From Knufia peltigerae (lineage: Eukaryota > Ascomycota > Eurotiomycetes > Chaetothyriales > Trichomeriaceae), in the NCBI GenBank assembly GCA_030247855.1, contig JAPDRN010000077.1, positions 62,001 to 126,000 on the forward strand: DNA of 64,000 bases. Reading direction: 5' to 3'. Shown here one piece after another: positions 1 to 8,816 of this stretch. A model generated the notes under the pieces. It had not been told where the DNA came from. It saw nothing but the letters and a program-made list of their open reading frames with translations, and did not search any database. Positions within the stretch are counted from its first letter, which is position 1. Each line of letters begins with the position of its first letter. The position numbers were made by a program, and so were the translations under genes.

Positions 1-1488
1 TTTGAGTTCAGGCAACAGCTTCACACCAAGATAGGGCGTGAAGAACACAGCGACGACCCATGACACGATCAGCGCGATACCGACGATCCAGAACATGTTG
101 CTGGTGTATTCACCGGCGGTTGACCGGGCAAAGCCATTGGGCATGAAGCCCACAGCCGTGACCAGAGTGCCGGCCAGCATGGGCGCTGCCGTATGGCTCC
201 ACGCGTAGGCCGATGCCTTGACCCGGCCATACCCCTCTTCCATCTTCACCACCATCATTTCGATGGCGATGATGGCGTCGTCAACGAGAAGGCCAAGCGC
301 CAGGATCAGCGAGCCGAGGGTGATGCGGTCGAAGTTCTTGCCGGTTGCGGCCATCACCATGAACACGGCAGCCAACGTCAGCGGCACCGCCGCGGCCACC
401 ACGATGCCGACTCGCCAGCCCATGCTGACGAAGCACACCAGCATCACCACCAGCAGCGCGGCGAAGAATTTCATCATGAACTCGTCGACCGACGAACTGA
501 TGTTCACGGCCTGGTCGGTGACTTTGTCCAGCGCCATCCCGACGGGAAGTCCGTCGTTGATCTTCTTGACCTCCGCGTCAAGTGAGGCGCCAAGATCCAG
601 GCCGTTCCAGCCGTCCCGCATGACGATGCCCAACAACATGGCAGGCTCGCCACCGTTGCGGATCATGAAGGTCGAGGGATCTTCATAGCCGCGCTTGACG
701 GTGGCGATGTCCTGCAGTTTCAGGGTCTTGCCCTGCGCGACGATGGGCGTATCGCGGATCTTTTCGAGCTGATCCAGCGCGCCGTCCAGGCGAATGAAGA
801 TCTGCGGGCCCTTGGCCTCGACCGAGCCTGCAGGGGTCAACGCGTTCTGTCCATTCAGCGCCCCGAACACCTCCCGTGGCGTGATGCCGAGGTTCGACAG
901 GCGTTCGTGCGACAGCTCCACATAGATGCGCTCGGATTGCTCACCAATGATGTTGACCTTCTTCACGCCAGGAACGTGCAGCAATCGCTGACGCAGCGTC
1001 TCGGCATCACGCGCAAGCAGGCGGAACGGTTCACCCTTCGCTTTCAGTGCGAAGAGAGCAAACGTGACATCGGCGTATTCGTCGTTGACCATCGGGCCGA
1101 TCACGCCTGCGGGCAGGTTTGCCGCCTCGTCCGTCATCTTCTTGCGCGCCTGGTAGAACTCTTCCTGCACCTGCGACGGAGGCGTGCCGTCCTGCAATGT
1201 CAGCGTGGTGAAGGACAATCCAGGCCGGGTGTAGGTTTCGCTGCGGTCGTACCAGCGCAACTCCTGCAGACGCTTTTCCAGCTTCTCGGCCACCTGGTCC
1301 TGCATTTCCGTTGGCGTGGCGCCCGGCCAGGCCGTGACCACCGTCATGACCTTCACGGTGAACGCGGGGTCCTCTGCCCGGCCAAGCTGGAAGAACGACA
1401 CGATACCGGCAACCGAGATCAGGAAGATCAGAAAGACGGTGATGGCGCGCTCGCGCACGGCAAGCGCCGACAGATTGAACCCACTCAC
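1..1488 (-). CDS. RND efflux permease (HAE1 type), partial
   Basis: Inner-membrane proton-driven RND pump. Only the first 496 codons are in the window; the gene runs off the left edge. It starts at a GTG (1486-1488) that overlaps the stop codon of the adaptor gene. Residues 14-32 form the first membrane helix (after LSALAVRERAITVFLIF). A long periplasmic porter region follows. Around residues 395-405 the TM4 motif LILALGLLVDDAI carries the paired Asp of the proton relay, as in AcrB-type drug pumps rather than metal pumps. With the TetR and adaptor genes upstream it forms a regulator-adaptor-pump set. The substrate cannot be read from the sequence. Confidence 0.9.
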   Translation of the reverse strand, partial: MSGFNLSALAVRERAITVFLIFLISVAGIVSFFQLGRAEDPAFTVKVMTVVTAWPGATPTEMQDQVAEKLEKRLQELRWYDRSETYTRPGLSFTTLTLQDGTPPSQVQEEFYQARKKMTDEAANLPAGVIGPMVNDEYADVTFALFALKAKGEPFRLLARDAETLRQRLLHVPGVKKVNIIGEQSERIYVELSHERLSNLGITPREVFGALNGQNALTPAGSVEAKGPQIFIRLDGALDQLEKIRDTPIVAQGKTLKLQDIATVKRGYEDPSTFMIRNGGEPAMLLGIVMRDGWNGLDLGASLDAEVKKINDGLPVGMALDKVTDQAVNISSSVDEFMMKFFAALLVVMLVCFVSMGWRVGIVVAAAVPLTLAAVFMVMAATGKNFDRITLGSLILALGLLVDDAIIAIEMMVVKMEEGYGRVKASAYAWSHTAAPMLAGTLVTAVGFMPNGFARSTAGEYTSNMFWIVGIALIVSWVVAVFFTPYLGVKLLPELK

Positions 1489-2597
1489 CGCTGGGCTCCG
1501 GTTGCCACTGCACGCTTGGCCGTGTCGGCCAGGCGAACCACCTGCCCTTCGCGGAGCAGATGTGCACCGAGGGCGGCCACGCGATCCGATGCCTTGAAAG
1601 CCCCCTCGACCAACGCCTCGTCATCGCCCAGCTGCTTGACGACTACCGGCGTCCAACGGGCCTTGAGCGGCTCACCCTCGATCACCCATACACCGGGACC
1701 GGTGCCAGGATCGAACAGGGCGCCCAACGGAACCTCCACGCCTGCCGACGCACCGGCAGCTGCTGCGCCTGCAAGCTCGACCGTCACTGTGGAACCCAGC
1801 GGCAGCGCCGTGCTGCCCTCTTCCAGGGTGTAGCGGGCTTCGAAGGTGCGGGTGGTGGGGTCGGCCGATTCAGAGAGCACGCGCAACCGTGCGGGGATCT
1901 TGCCGCTTGCCCCAAACGGGGACGCTGAGGCCACGGAGCCGATCTGGGGACGAAGCGTCTCGGGCAGCTGGACCACTGCCTCTCGACTGCCGGCACGGGC
2001 AAGCCGGGCGACGATCTGCCCGGCCGCCACAACCTGACCGGGCTCAGCAGAGATGGTCATGACCACCCCGTCGGCATCGGCGACGAGCGCCGTGTAGTGG
2101 CTGGCATTGCGTGCAACCCGGGCTTGGGATTCGGCCGCTTTGAGTGTTGCAGCCGCCGCGTCGGCCGCCGCTTTGATCTGGTCGTAAGACGATCGTGACA
2201 CCACCCCCTTCGCCGCCAGATCGCGATACCGCGCTTCATCAGCGGTGGCCTGCACGCTCTGCGCACGGGCCGCAATGACGGCCTGCTGCTGGGACGCCGC
2301 AGCGAGGTTCAGGTCGTTGGGATCGATCCGGTAGAGCACATCGCCGCGTTTGACTGTCTGGCCGGTTTCAACCAGGCGCTCAGTGACCTTGCCGCCCACC
2401 CGGAAGGCCAGATCGCTCTGCACCCGTGCGGCGATGGTGCCCGTGAACGTGCGCGCGTTTCCCGCACCCGGTTGCACGTGGGCGACCCGGACGATGGGCG
2501 GAGCGGTCCGAGGGTCGATGTCATCCGACTTTCCACAGGCCACAAGGAACAACGGAACAACACAAGAGATGGCTGTGAGTACAAAACGGCGACGCAT
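1485..2597 (-). CDS. RND periplasmic adaptor lipoprotein (HlyD/AcrA family)
   Basis: Membrane-fusion protein of 370 aa linking the RND pump to an outer-membrane channel. The N-terminus is a lipoprotein signal ending in the lipobox LVAC near residue 21. Residues about 50-215 hold the two lipoyl half-domains around a helical hairpin (VKRGDVLYRIDPNDL, then YTALVADADGVVMTISAEPGQVV), and beta-barrel and membrane-proximal domains follow. The stop codon overlaps the GTG of the permease, so the two are probably translationally coupled. A perfect inverted repeat covers its Shine-Dalgarno site (see 2602-2627). Confidence 0.9.
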   Translation of the reverse strand: MRRRFVLTAISCVVPLFLVACGKSDDIDPRTAPPIVRVAHVQPGAGNARTFTGTIAARVQSDLAFRVGGKVTERLVETGQTVKRGDVLYRIDPNDLNLAAASQQQAVIAARAQSVQATADEARYRDLAAKGVVSRSSYDQIKAAADAAAATLKAAESQARVARNASHYTALVADADGVVMTISAEPGQVVAAGQIVARLARAGSREAVVQLPETLRPQIGSVASASPFGASGKIPARLRVLSESADPTTRTFEARYTLEEGSTALPLGSTVTVELAGAAAAGASAGVEVPLGALFDPGTGPGVWVIEGEPLKARWTPVVVKQLGDDEALVEGAFKASDRVAALGAHLLREGQVVRLADTAKRAVATGAQR

Positions 2598-2601
2598 GCG
2601 G

Positions 2602-2627
2602 CCTTCCGGAGTGGGGTATCCGGAAGG
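2602..2627 (-). promoter_or_regulatory. Inverted repeat sequestering the adaptor RBS
   Basis: Two perfect 9-bp arms, 2602-2610 and 2619-2627, flank an 8-nt loop. In the minus-strand transcript the 3' arm contains the GGAAGG Shine-Dalgarno sequence, four bases before the ATG at 2597. Folding would hide the ribosome binding site. It could also be an operator or a weak terminator of the TetR gene, but no U-run follows. Confidence 0.55.
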
Positions 2628-2638
2628 ATTGTGCTACC

Positions 2639-2664
2639 AGTGACCGATATAGTCAATAGTCACT
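2639..2664. promoter_or_regulatory. Candidate TetR operator between regulator and adaptor gene
   Basis: An imperfect palindrome with outer arms AGTGAC and GTCACT lies just downstream of the TetR stop region. It contains GTGACCGAT, which resembles the elements at 3330-3388 upstream of the same TetR gene. Repeated GTGACC/GGTCAC half-sites on both sides of the gene suggest one regulator binding both places. This is inference from sequence alone. Confidence 0.4.
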
Positions 2665-3289
2665 ACGGGCGTGACTCGAGGCTCCGAAGGACCAGCTCCT
2701 GCAAGGCGCTGGGCGCTTCTTCGTGCAGGGGCGCCACGTGCGGCAGCGTCACCGGATTCAGATAAGGAAGCAGGACCTGGTAGACCGCACGGCTGGTGTC
2801 CTCGAGCGGCGTCGTGCTCTCAAATGCCCCGGAAGCGCGTCCATCCTTGATGATGTCTTCAACAAGCTGCCTGATGCGCCCTTCATAAGCCTGCGCGGAA
2901 GGCCATTGATCCGTCGCGGCCGCAACGGCAATTTCATACAGACGCCGATCCTGCAGAAACAGGCGAAGACCGGCCTCCACAATGACGGTGAACAACAACC
3001 GCAGCCTCTCTGCAGGCGCTTGCACGCCCTGCAGGGCCTGAAGAACCTCGCTTTCGATCTGACTGAGGCAATTGGCGCAGATCACCTCGCCAATGGCCTG
3101 CTTGGAGGAAAAGAACTTGTAGACGTAGGCCTTCGAGAAGCCGATGGCCTTGGCCAAGTCGGACACGGTGGTCTTGTCATAGCCGTAGTGGCTGAAATGC
3201 GTGGTGGCAGCCTCGATGATCTGGGTGCGCACGTCGTGCTCGGCGGGGCCGCGCCCGGCGTCGAGTGCTGCAGAGGTTGAAGTAGACAT
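2663..3289 (-). CDS. TetR family transcriptional regulator of the RND operon
   Basis: Predicted repressor of 208 aa. Residues about 20-65 form a TetR helix-turn-helix (RTQIIEAATTHFSHYGYDKT, then VSDLAKAIGFSKAYVYKFFSS). The rest is the helical ligand-binding domain. The ATG at 3289 is chosen because the domain begins shortly after it; a longer frame from 3388 would run through the operator-like repeats. It lies upstream of, and on the same strand as, the adaptor and pump genes, the usual layout for a local efflux repressor. Confidence 0.85.
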   Translation of the reverse strand: MSTSTSAALDAGRGPAEHDVRTQIIEAATTHFSHYGYDKTTVSDLAKAIGFSKAYVYKFFSSKQAIGEVICANCLSQIESEVLQALQGVQAPAERLRLLFTVIVEAGLRLFLQDRRLYEIAVAAATDQWPSAQAYEGRIRQLVEDIIKDGRASGAFESTTPLEDTSRAVYQVLLPYLNPVTLPHVAPLHEEAPSALQELVLRSLESRP

Positions 3290-3329
3290 CGGGCAAGGGT
3301 AGCGCCGCGTGGTAACGCGGGCAAATGGT

Positions 3330-3388
3330 GACCGATCGGGTATCGGTCCACTACCGGCCCCATAGTGACCGTTGACTGTGTTGGTCAC
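3330..3388. promoter_or_regulatory. Palindromic elements upstream of the TetR gene
   Basis: GACCGAT (3330-3336) and ATCGGTC (3342-3348) form a perfect 7-bp inverted repeat with a 5-nt spacer. GTGACC (3365-3370) and GGTCAC (3383-3388) form a second one. Both share the GTGACC/GACCGAT core with 2639-2664, so they are plausible autoregulatory TetR sites. Confidence 0.45.
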
Positions 3389-3549
3389 ATGTCCAATACT
3401 CGGAGCGGCTCAGCTGGGCGATGACTCCGCAACCGGGATGCGCGCTGCGCGCCAAGGCCGAGCCGTCTCACGCCGTGAGGAGCGCCTTCTGAATCAAGCA
3501 TCTCCCCATCCGAATCGCCGCATCGACAGTTGCCTGTGGAGGGCAAGCA

Positions 3550-4869
3550 ATGACCACAAAACCGATACTTGCGCTGGCCCTGCTTGGTGCATTGGCAGGC
3601 GCGACTGGCACTGCGCAGGCTGCTGCATTCCAGTTGAAGGAGAAAAGTGCAAAGGGCCTGGGCCGCGCCTTTGCGGGGTCGATCAGTGCGCCAAGCGACG
3701 CTTCGGTGATAGCGGACAATCCGGCTGCCATGCGTCTCCTCGATGGGCGGCTGTTTCAAGCCGATGCAAGTGTTGTGAACTACACCGTGGACTTCAAAGG
3801 CGAAGGCCGCGATGCCCTGGGACGTCCGCTCTCTGGAGGTGATGGTGGGGACGCGGGTGACACCAGCCCCATCCCTGCCCTCTATTTCCACACCCCATTG
3901 GGTGAGAAGGCCCACCTGGGGCTTTCATTGACGGCGCCATTTGGCTTCAAGACTGAGTACGAGAGCGACTGGGTCGGTCGCTACAGCGGGATCAAGACAG
4001 AGATCAAATCGGTTGACCTTGGTTTGTCGCTTTCTTACGACGTGAACCCCTATGTCTCCTTCGGCGCCTCTGTCTTTGTCGAGCGTGTGGAAGCTGAGCT
4101 TCATGATGCGGTCGATTTCGGCGCTGTGCTCGCCGGTGCACGGGCGCCCGGCTTTTCTCCGGGAAGTGCAGATGGCTACACGCACATTGACGCCAAGGAT
4201 GACGCGCTTGGCTTCACCCTCGGCGGGCTCTTCACCCCTGTAGAGGGAACCAACATCGGCATCGCATATCGGTCCAGGGTGGAACACAAGCTCAACGACG
4301 CAGAGGTACGCTTCGGGGTTCCAGCGGCCGCCGCACCATTGTTGGCAGCGGCGCGTCCTGGTTGGTTTGTCGACACCAAAGCAAGCACTGCGCTCAATCT
4401 TCCCGCCACGCTGACCGGCAGCATCAGCCACCAGGTCAATGACCGCTGGACGGTCATGGCCGATGTAACACGCACGGCGTGGTCCAAGTTCGCCGAAATC
4501 AGGCTGGACTTCCACTCCGCTCAGCCCACCCGGGCTCTGGACTTCAGCTACCGGGATACAACGTTTGCTTCTATCGGCACGGAGTATCGCTACAACCAGA
4601 AGCTAACGCTCCGCGCGGGTATCGCGACCGATCAGAGCCCTGTGACAGACGATATCCGTGATGTCCGCGTGCCAGACAGCAACCGCAAGTGGCTCTCCCT
4701 GGGCGCTACGTATCGAGCCTCTGAGTCGGCTGAGTACAGCTTCGGCTACACGCATCTCTTCCTGGACAGGCCGGAAGTGTCGGTGACCTCGGCTACGGGC
4801 AGCAGCCTGCAGGGCAAGTACGACGTCGGCTCAGACATCGTGGCATTTTCAGCTGCCTACTACTTTTAA
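3550..4869 (+). CDS. FadL/OmpP1-family outer-membrane porin
   Basis: Beta-barrel transporter of 439 aa for hydrophobic compounds such as fatty acids. A cleavable signal (LALLGALAGATGTAQA) is followed by the FadL N-terminal hatch region, AFQLKEKSAKGLGRAFAG, with the NPAAM motif near residue 60. The C-terminus AYYF ends in an aromatic residue, as expected for outer-membrane barrels. GGAGG about 10 bases before the ATG supports the start. It is divergent from the TetR gene with about 260 bp between, and may share its control. Confidence 0.9.
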   Translation: MTTKPILALALLGALAGATGTAQAAAFQLKEKSAKGLGRAFAGSISAPSDASVIADNPAAMRLLDGRLFQADASVVNYTVDFKGEGRDALGRPLSGGDGGDAGDTSPIPALYFHTPLGEKAHLGLSLTAPFGFKTEYESDWVGRYSGIKTEIKSVDLGLSLSYDVNPYVSFGASVFVERVEAELHDAVDFGAVLAGARAPGFSPGSADGYTHIDAKDDALGFTLGGLFTPVEGTNIGIAYRSRVEHKLNDAEVRFGVPAAAAPLLAAARPGWFVDTKASTALNLPATLTGSISHQVNDRWTVMADVTRTAWSKFAEIRLDFHSAQPTRALDFSYRDTTFASIGTEYRYNQKLTLRAGIATDQSPVTDDIRDVRVPDSNRKWLSLGATYRASESAEYSFGYTHLFLDRPEVSVTSATGSSLQGKYDVGSDIVAFSAAYYF

Positions 4870-5003
4870 AGCACCAGGCGGGTCCCCTCCCGCGTCCGTA
4901 GGCTGGCGGCGCCAGCCGCCTTGGTCATCCCGATCACACGGGCGGATGCCAGGCCCTGTCGCCAACAGAGAAACGATTCGGAGTGAGCGCGGCAGCAGAA
5001 CCG

Positions 5004-5489
5004 CTACTCGACTTCCAAGCGAACCACCAGCGGCCCCTCGGCACGAAGGGCCTGCAGACCTCCCTCGATACGTCCCAGCAGCACCAGCCCCTTCGAGTAG
5101 CCGAACGGTCTGTGGAAGATCGCCAGATTCCCCCACGGCGCGTAGAAGGCGATATCGCCGGCCACTGGCGTGATCCCGTCCGGTTCGCCGGCAATGTTGA
5201 GGCGGTGCGGGAGCTGCGCAATCTTCTCTGTAGCAGCATAGTCCTCAAGCTGAAGGGTAATCGGCAACTGGGCGGCGAACTCGCGTGCGGGAACGCTGTC
5301 CTCCAACGTGGCCGACAGCGTCTGGTCGCTGATGATCAGCCGGATCTTCATTGCAGGGACCTTCGGGTTGGGTGCGGTTTTCATGAGCGCAACGGCGTGT
5401 TGATTCTGTTCGGCAGAACATGCAGACACCGCCGCGGAGGCAAGGCAAAGCGAAAGCAGCTGCCCAATGATCCTCGTCGCGCGCCTCAT
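5004..5489 (-). CDS. Cyclophilin-like-fold lipoprotein
   Basis: Exported protein of 161 aa. The signal ends with lipobox VSAC near residue 24. The mature part (MKIRLIISDQTLSATLEDS, then GDIAFYAPWGNLAIFHRPF) matches the small cyclophilin-like beta-barrel family, whose members are usually not proven prolyl isomerases. Its ATG shares one base with the stop of the MFS gene (TGATG), so it is the last gene of the hydrolase-MFS-lipoprotein operon. The precise function is unknown. Confidence 0.75.
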   Translation of the reverse strand: MRRATRIIGQLLSLCLASAAVSACSAEQNQHAVALMKTAPNPKVPAMKIRLIISDQTLSATLEDSVPAREFAAQLPITLQLEDYAATEKIAQLPHRLNIAGEPDGITPVAGDIAFYAPWGNLAIFHRPFGYSKGLVLLGRIEGGLQALRAEGPLVVRLEVE

Positions 5490-6697
5490 CAGCCTCGCGC
5501 CTCTGCGGTGACTGCCGAGCCGGACGCGGACGCAGCATCGGCGGCTGTGACATGGGCAAGCAACGCCGCGAGCAACAGCAGGCCAGCACCGGCCAGGAAT
5601 GTACCGGCGAAACCAACACTGTCCAGCAGCAGGCCGCCAAGGCTGGAACCCAGCGCGATCGAGCACTGCACCACCGCTACCATCAGCCCGCCGCCCGCTT
5701 CAGCGTTGTGGGTGGACGTGCGTGCCAGCCAGCTCCACCAACCCACCGGCGCAGCCGTGGCCAGCAGGCCCCATACCGAAAACAGTGCGGCCGTCGGCCA
5801 GAGCTGAGGACCCAGCGCCACGAGCGCTGCGGCAATCACTGCCATCAGGGTCGGGACGGCCACCAGTGTGCGATAAAGACCACGCCTGATGAATGCCCCG
5901 ATCGCGAGCGTGCCCACAAAGCCGCTTGCACCAATGGCCAGCAGCACCAGCGGAACCGCGGATTCCCCTGCACCCGTGACCTTTTCCAGGAACGGGCGGA
6001 CATAGGTGAACAAGGCAAACTGCCCCATGAAGAAGAAGCCGCACGCCGCCATGCCCAGCATCACCAGCCGCCGCCGCAACAGGGCCAGCAGCCCGCCGTG
6101 GGAAGGCCTTCCTTCTGCGGCCATGGAAGGAAGACACCGCCACTGCCATGCCAGCGCGATGGCGGCCACAGGCAGAAGGCACAGGAACGCCCCACGCCAT
6201 CCGATCACGCCGCCAAGGTAACTGCCCAAGGGTGCAGCCACTACCGTCGCCAGCGCGTTGCCACCGTTGAAGATGGCCAATGCCCGCGGCACCTGCGCTG
6301 CAGGTACCAGCCGCATGGCCGTTGCCGCAGACAACGACCAGAAGCCGCCGATCACCACGCCGATCAGTGCCCGGCCCATCATGTAGACCGGGTAGCTGGG
6401 AGCCAACGCCACCACCACGCCGGATATCGCCATCAATGCGGTGAGCGTCAGCAGCACTGTCTTCCGGTTGATGCTTCCGGCCAACCGGGAGATCGCCAGG
6501 CTGGTCAGCACTGCGAAAGCACCAGAGATGGCAATTCCATACCCGGCCAGCCCTTCGGACACACCGAGGTCAGCCGCCAAGGGCGTGAGCAGGCTCACCG
6601 GCATGAACTCAGAGGCGATCAGTGCGAACACGCACAGCGTCATCGCCAGCACACCGCCCCAGTTGGCCCGGTCAGCCGTTGCGTCGTTGCTGCTCAT
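5489..6697 (-). CDS. MFS transporter, DHA1 family
   Basis: A 402-aa, 12-helix inner-membrane exporter of the drug:H+ antiporter-1 type (SotB/YdhP-like). It begins NWGGVLAMTLCVFALIASEF, the typical first helix of the group. A loop near residues 85-95 precedes helix 4 (MGRALIGVVIGGFWSLS). The start codon overlaps the stop of the hydrolase gene, and its own stop overlaps the lipoprotein start. The substrate is unknown. Confidence 0.88.
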   Translation of the reverse strand: MSSNDATADRANWGGVLAMTLCVFALIASEFMPVSLLTPLAADLGVSEGLAGYGIAISGAFAVLTSLAISRLAGSINRKTVLLTLTALMAISGVVVALAPSYPVYMMGRALIGVVIGGFWSLSAATAMRLVPAAQVPRALAIFNGGNALATVVAAPLGSYLGGVIGWRGAFLCLLPVAAIALAWQWRCLPSMAAEGRPSHGGLLALLRRRLVMLGMAACGFFFMGQFALFTYVRPFLEKVTGAGESAVPLVLLAIGASGFVGTLAIGAFIRRGLYRTLVAVPTLMAVIAAALVALGPQLWPTAALFSVWGLLATAAPVGWWSWLARTSTHNAEAGGGLMVAVVQCSIALGSSLGGLLLDSVGFAGTFLAGAGLLLLAALLAHVTAADAASASGSAVTAEARG

Positions 6698-7752
6698 TTC
6701 CCAGCCAGGCCTTGCTGGAAGAACGTCGCCAACCTGGCGAAGGGAATCAGGTCGGTGCGGTCATACAGGTCTACATGACCGGCATCTTTCACCCAGTAGA
6801 GTTCCTTTGGATGCCCTGCCCTGCGGTACGCATCCTCGCTGAACTCACGCGAGTGTGCGTGGTCGCCCGAGATGAACAACATCGGCCGTGGCGAGATGGT
6901 CTCGATATCGTTGAAAGGATAAAAATTGACGAACTTGACCAGACTGCTGAACAGTGGCTGGGTGGTCAGTTCGGCCCGCTCGCCTTCGGCCGCGTAAGCG
7001 CCGCGCGGCGTGCGGTAGAAATCGAAGAACTCACGCTGCACGTCGGACGTATCGGCCTCGAGTGTGTTCACTGTGCCAGGCACATGGACTGCCGGCCCAC
7101 CCTTGAACTCAACCAGGCGCTGATCCGTTGCGGCCTTGATCATCTCTCTGCGCTGTTGAAGCGACTGCGTGTTGTTCAACCCCTGGCGCACAGCGGCGCC
7201 CATGTCATACATGCTGACCGTCGCGATTGCCTTGATGCGTGGATCGATCTTCGCAGCGCTGATCACGAAACTGCCACTGCCACAGATACCCAAGCCGCCA
7301 ATTCGTTCCGGGTCCACGAACGACTGCGTGCTCAGGAAGTCCACCGCCGCGCTGATGTCATCCGAATAGATTTCCGGCGACACCAGGTGCCGAGGCGTAC
7401 CGGCGCTTTCACCCCAGAAGGACAGGTCGATCGCCAGCGTAACGAAGCCCTGCTCAGCCAGCTTCTGCGCGTACAGCTGTGAACTCTGCTCCTTCACTGC
7501 GCCCATCGGATGACCGACCACCACGGCTGGCGCGCGGCCACCCCGCACCTGGCCCTGAGGACGGTACAGCGTGCCCGCCACCTCCATCTGGTACTGGTTG
7601 CGGAAGCTGACCCGCTCGCCTTTTACGCTGGCGCTTCTGTAGAAATTGTCGGCGCCGGCGGTTCTTGCGGCGACCGGTGCCTCGGCGGCCACGGCCGACT
7701 GCGGAACGAAATGGCTGGCGATCAGTGCCAGCAGCAGCGTGGTGGGTTTCAT
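6694..7752 (-). CDS. Secreted alpha/beta hydrolase with Cys nucleophile
   Basis: A 352-aa hydrolase with a signal peptide (LLLALIASHFVPQSAVAAEA). It has the alpha/beta-hydrolase layout: oxyanion region VVGHPMGAV, nucleophile elbow GLGICGSG around residue 200, an acid at SGDHAHS and the catalytic His in DAGHVDLYD near the C-terminus. The elbow Cys in place of Ser resembles dienelactone hydrolase and YcjY-like proteins. It is the first gene of a three-gene operon, divergent from the LysR gene at 7862, its likely regulator. Confidence 0.85.
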   Translation of the reverse strand: MKPTTLLLALIASHFVPQSAVAAEAPVAARTAGADNFYRSASVKGERVSFRNQYQMEVAGTLYRPQGQVRGGRAPAVVVGHPMGAVKEQSSQLYAQKLAEQGFVTLAIDLSFWGESAGTPRHLVSPEIYSDDISAAVDFLSTQSFVDPERIGGLGICGSGSFVISAAKIDPRIKAIATVSMYDMGAAVRQGLNNTQSLQQRREMIKAATDQRLVEFKGGPAVHVPGTVNTLEADTSDVQREFFDFYRTPRGAYAAEGERAELTTQPLFSSLVKFVNFYPFNDIETISPRPMLFISGDHAHSREFSEDAYRRAGHPKELYWVKDAGHVDLYDRTDLIPFARLATFFQQGLAGK

Positions 7753-7861
7753 GTGCGGACGGCCTCAGTGGGGACTCAGGTCGCCACGATAGGCGGCGCC
7801 TGCTACCGCGATAAGCTGGCTGAAAGTTGATGCATTACTGAGCTGAGCTCACAATTGCCCC

Positions 7862-8755
7862 ATGAGCAGTGTGAAGACCAACGACCTGCAAGCTTTCCTG
7901 GTGGTGGCACAGGAGCAGAGCTTCACCAAGGCGGCTGTTCGCCTGGGGGTGACACCCTCGGCGCTCAGCCATTCCATGCGGCTGCTGGAGGAGCGCCTGG
8001 GCATCCGCCTGCTGGCCCGGACCACGCGGAACGTCTCCCCGACCGAGGCGGGCGAGCGCCTGATGCGCTCCATCGCACCGCACTTCGAGGCCATCGGCGC
8101 CAGTGTCGAGGCATTGGGGGATCTGCGCGATCGCCCGGCCGGAACCCTGCGGATCTCCTGCACGGACGATTCGATGGAGACCATCATCCGCCCTCGCCTT
8201 GCCGGGTTCCTCGCCGAGTATCCGGACATCACACTGGAGTTCTACGTCGATTACGGCTTCACCAATGTGGTGGAACAGCGCTTCGACGCCGGTATCCGGC
8301 TGGGTGAGGCGCTCAGCAAGGACATGATCGCGGTCAGGGTCGGACCGGATTGGCGCCTGGTGGTGGTTGGATCTCCCGACTACTTCCAGAAGCATGCCAA
8401 GCCAAGGAAGCCCGCCGATATCACGCACCATCGCTGCGTGCACATCCGGCATCGCCCGAATGGCGCCATCTACGCGTGGGAGTTCGAGGAGAAAGGCAAG
8501 GAGTTCACCGTGCGCGGCGACGGGCCACTGGTGTTCAACAGCATGATCCACGTGATCAATGCCGCACTGGACGGCCTGGGCCTGGCGTACGTGCCTGAGC
8601 CGATGGTGGCCGATCACATTGCCGAGGGGCGGCTGGTTGCCGTGCTGGACAAGTGGTGCGTGCCCTTCCCCGGCTATCACCTGTACTACCCGAACCGCCG
8701 GCAGCCCTCGCCGGCATTTTCGGCGCTGGTGGCCTGGCTGAAGCGGGACGCTTAA
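7862..8755 (+). CDS. LysR family transcriptional regulator
   Basis: A 297-aa regulator. The N-terminal winged helix-turn-helix occupies residues about 5-64 (LQAFLVVAQEQSFTKAAVRL, VTPSALSHSMRLLEERLGIR) and a periplasmic-binding-like effector domain spans 90-295. It is divergent from the hydrolase-MFS-lipoprotein operon across 109 bp, the standard geometry for LysR control. The effector is unknown. Confidence 0.9.
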   Translation: MSSVKTNDLQAFLVVAQEQSFTKAAVRLGVTPSALSHSMRLLEERLGIRLLARTTRNVSPTEAGERLMRSIAPHFEAIGASVEALGDLRDRPAGTLRISCTDDSMETIIRPRLAGFLAEYPDITLEFYVDYGFTNVVEQRFDAGIRLGEALSKDMIAVRVGPDWRLVVVGSPDYFQKHAKPRKPADITHHRCVHIRHRPNGAIYAWEFEEKGKEFTVRGDGPLVFNSMIHVINAALDGLGLAYVPEPMVADHIAEGRLVAVLDKWCVPFPGYHLYYPNRRQPSPAFSALVAWLKRDA

Positions 8756-8816
8756 GGTCGGCGGCGGCGCCAGGTCGGACCGAAGCACGGCGGCCTGCAT
8801 CGCGCGCAGGCGCGAC

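Noticed and set aside
4901..4917. GGCTGGC/GCCAGCC hairpin after the FadL gene as a terminator
   Set aside because: Short stem with no T-run on either strand; too common in GC-rich DNA to call.
5552..6778. Long plus-strand open frame opposite the MFS gene
   Set aside because: Antisense shadow in GC-rich DNA: Gln/Arg/His-rich low-complexity protein, no ribosome site, and the minus strand encodes a clear transporter.
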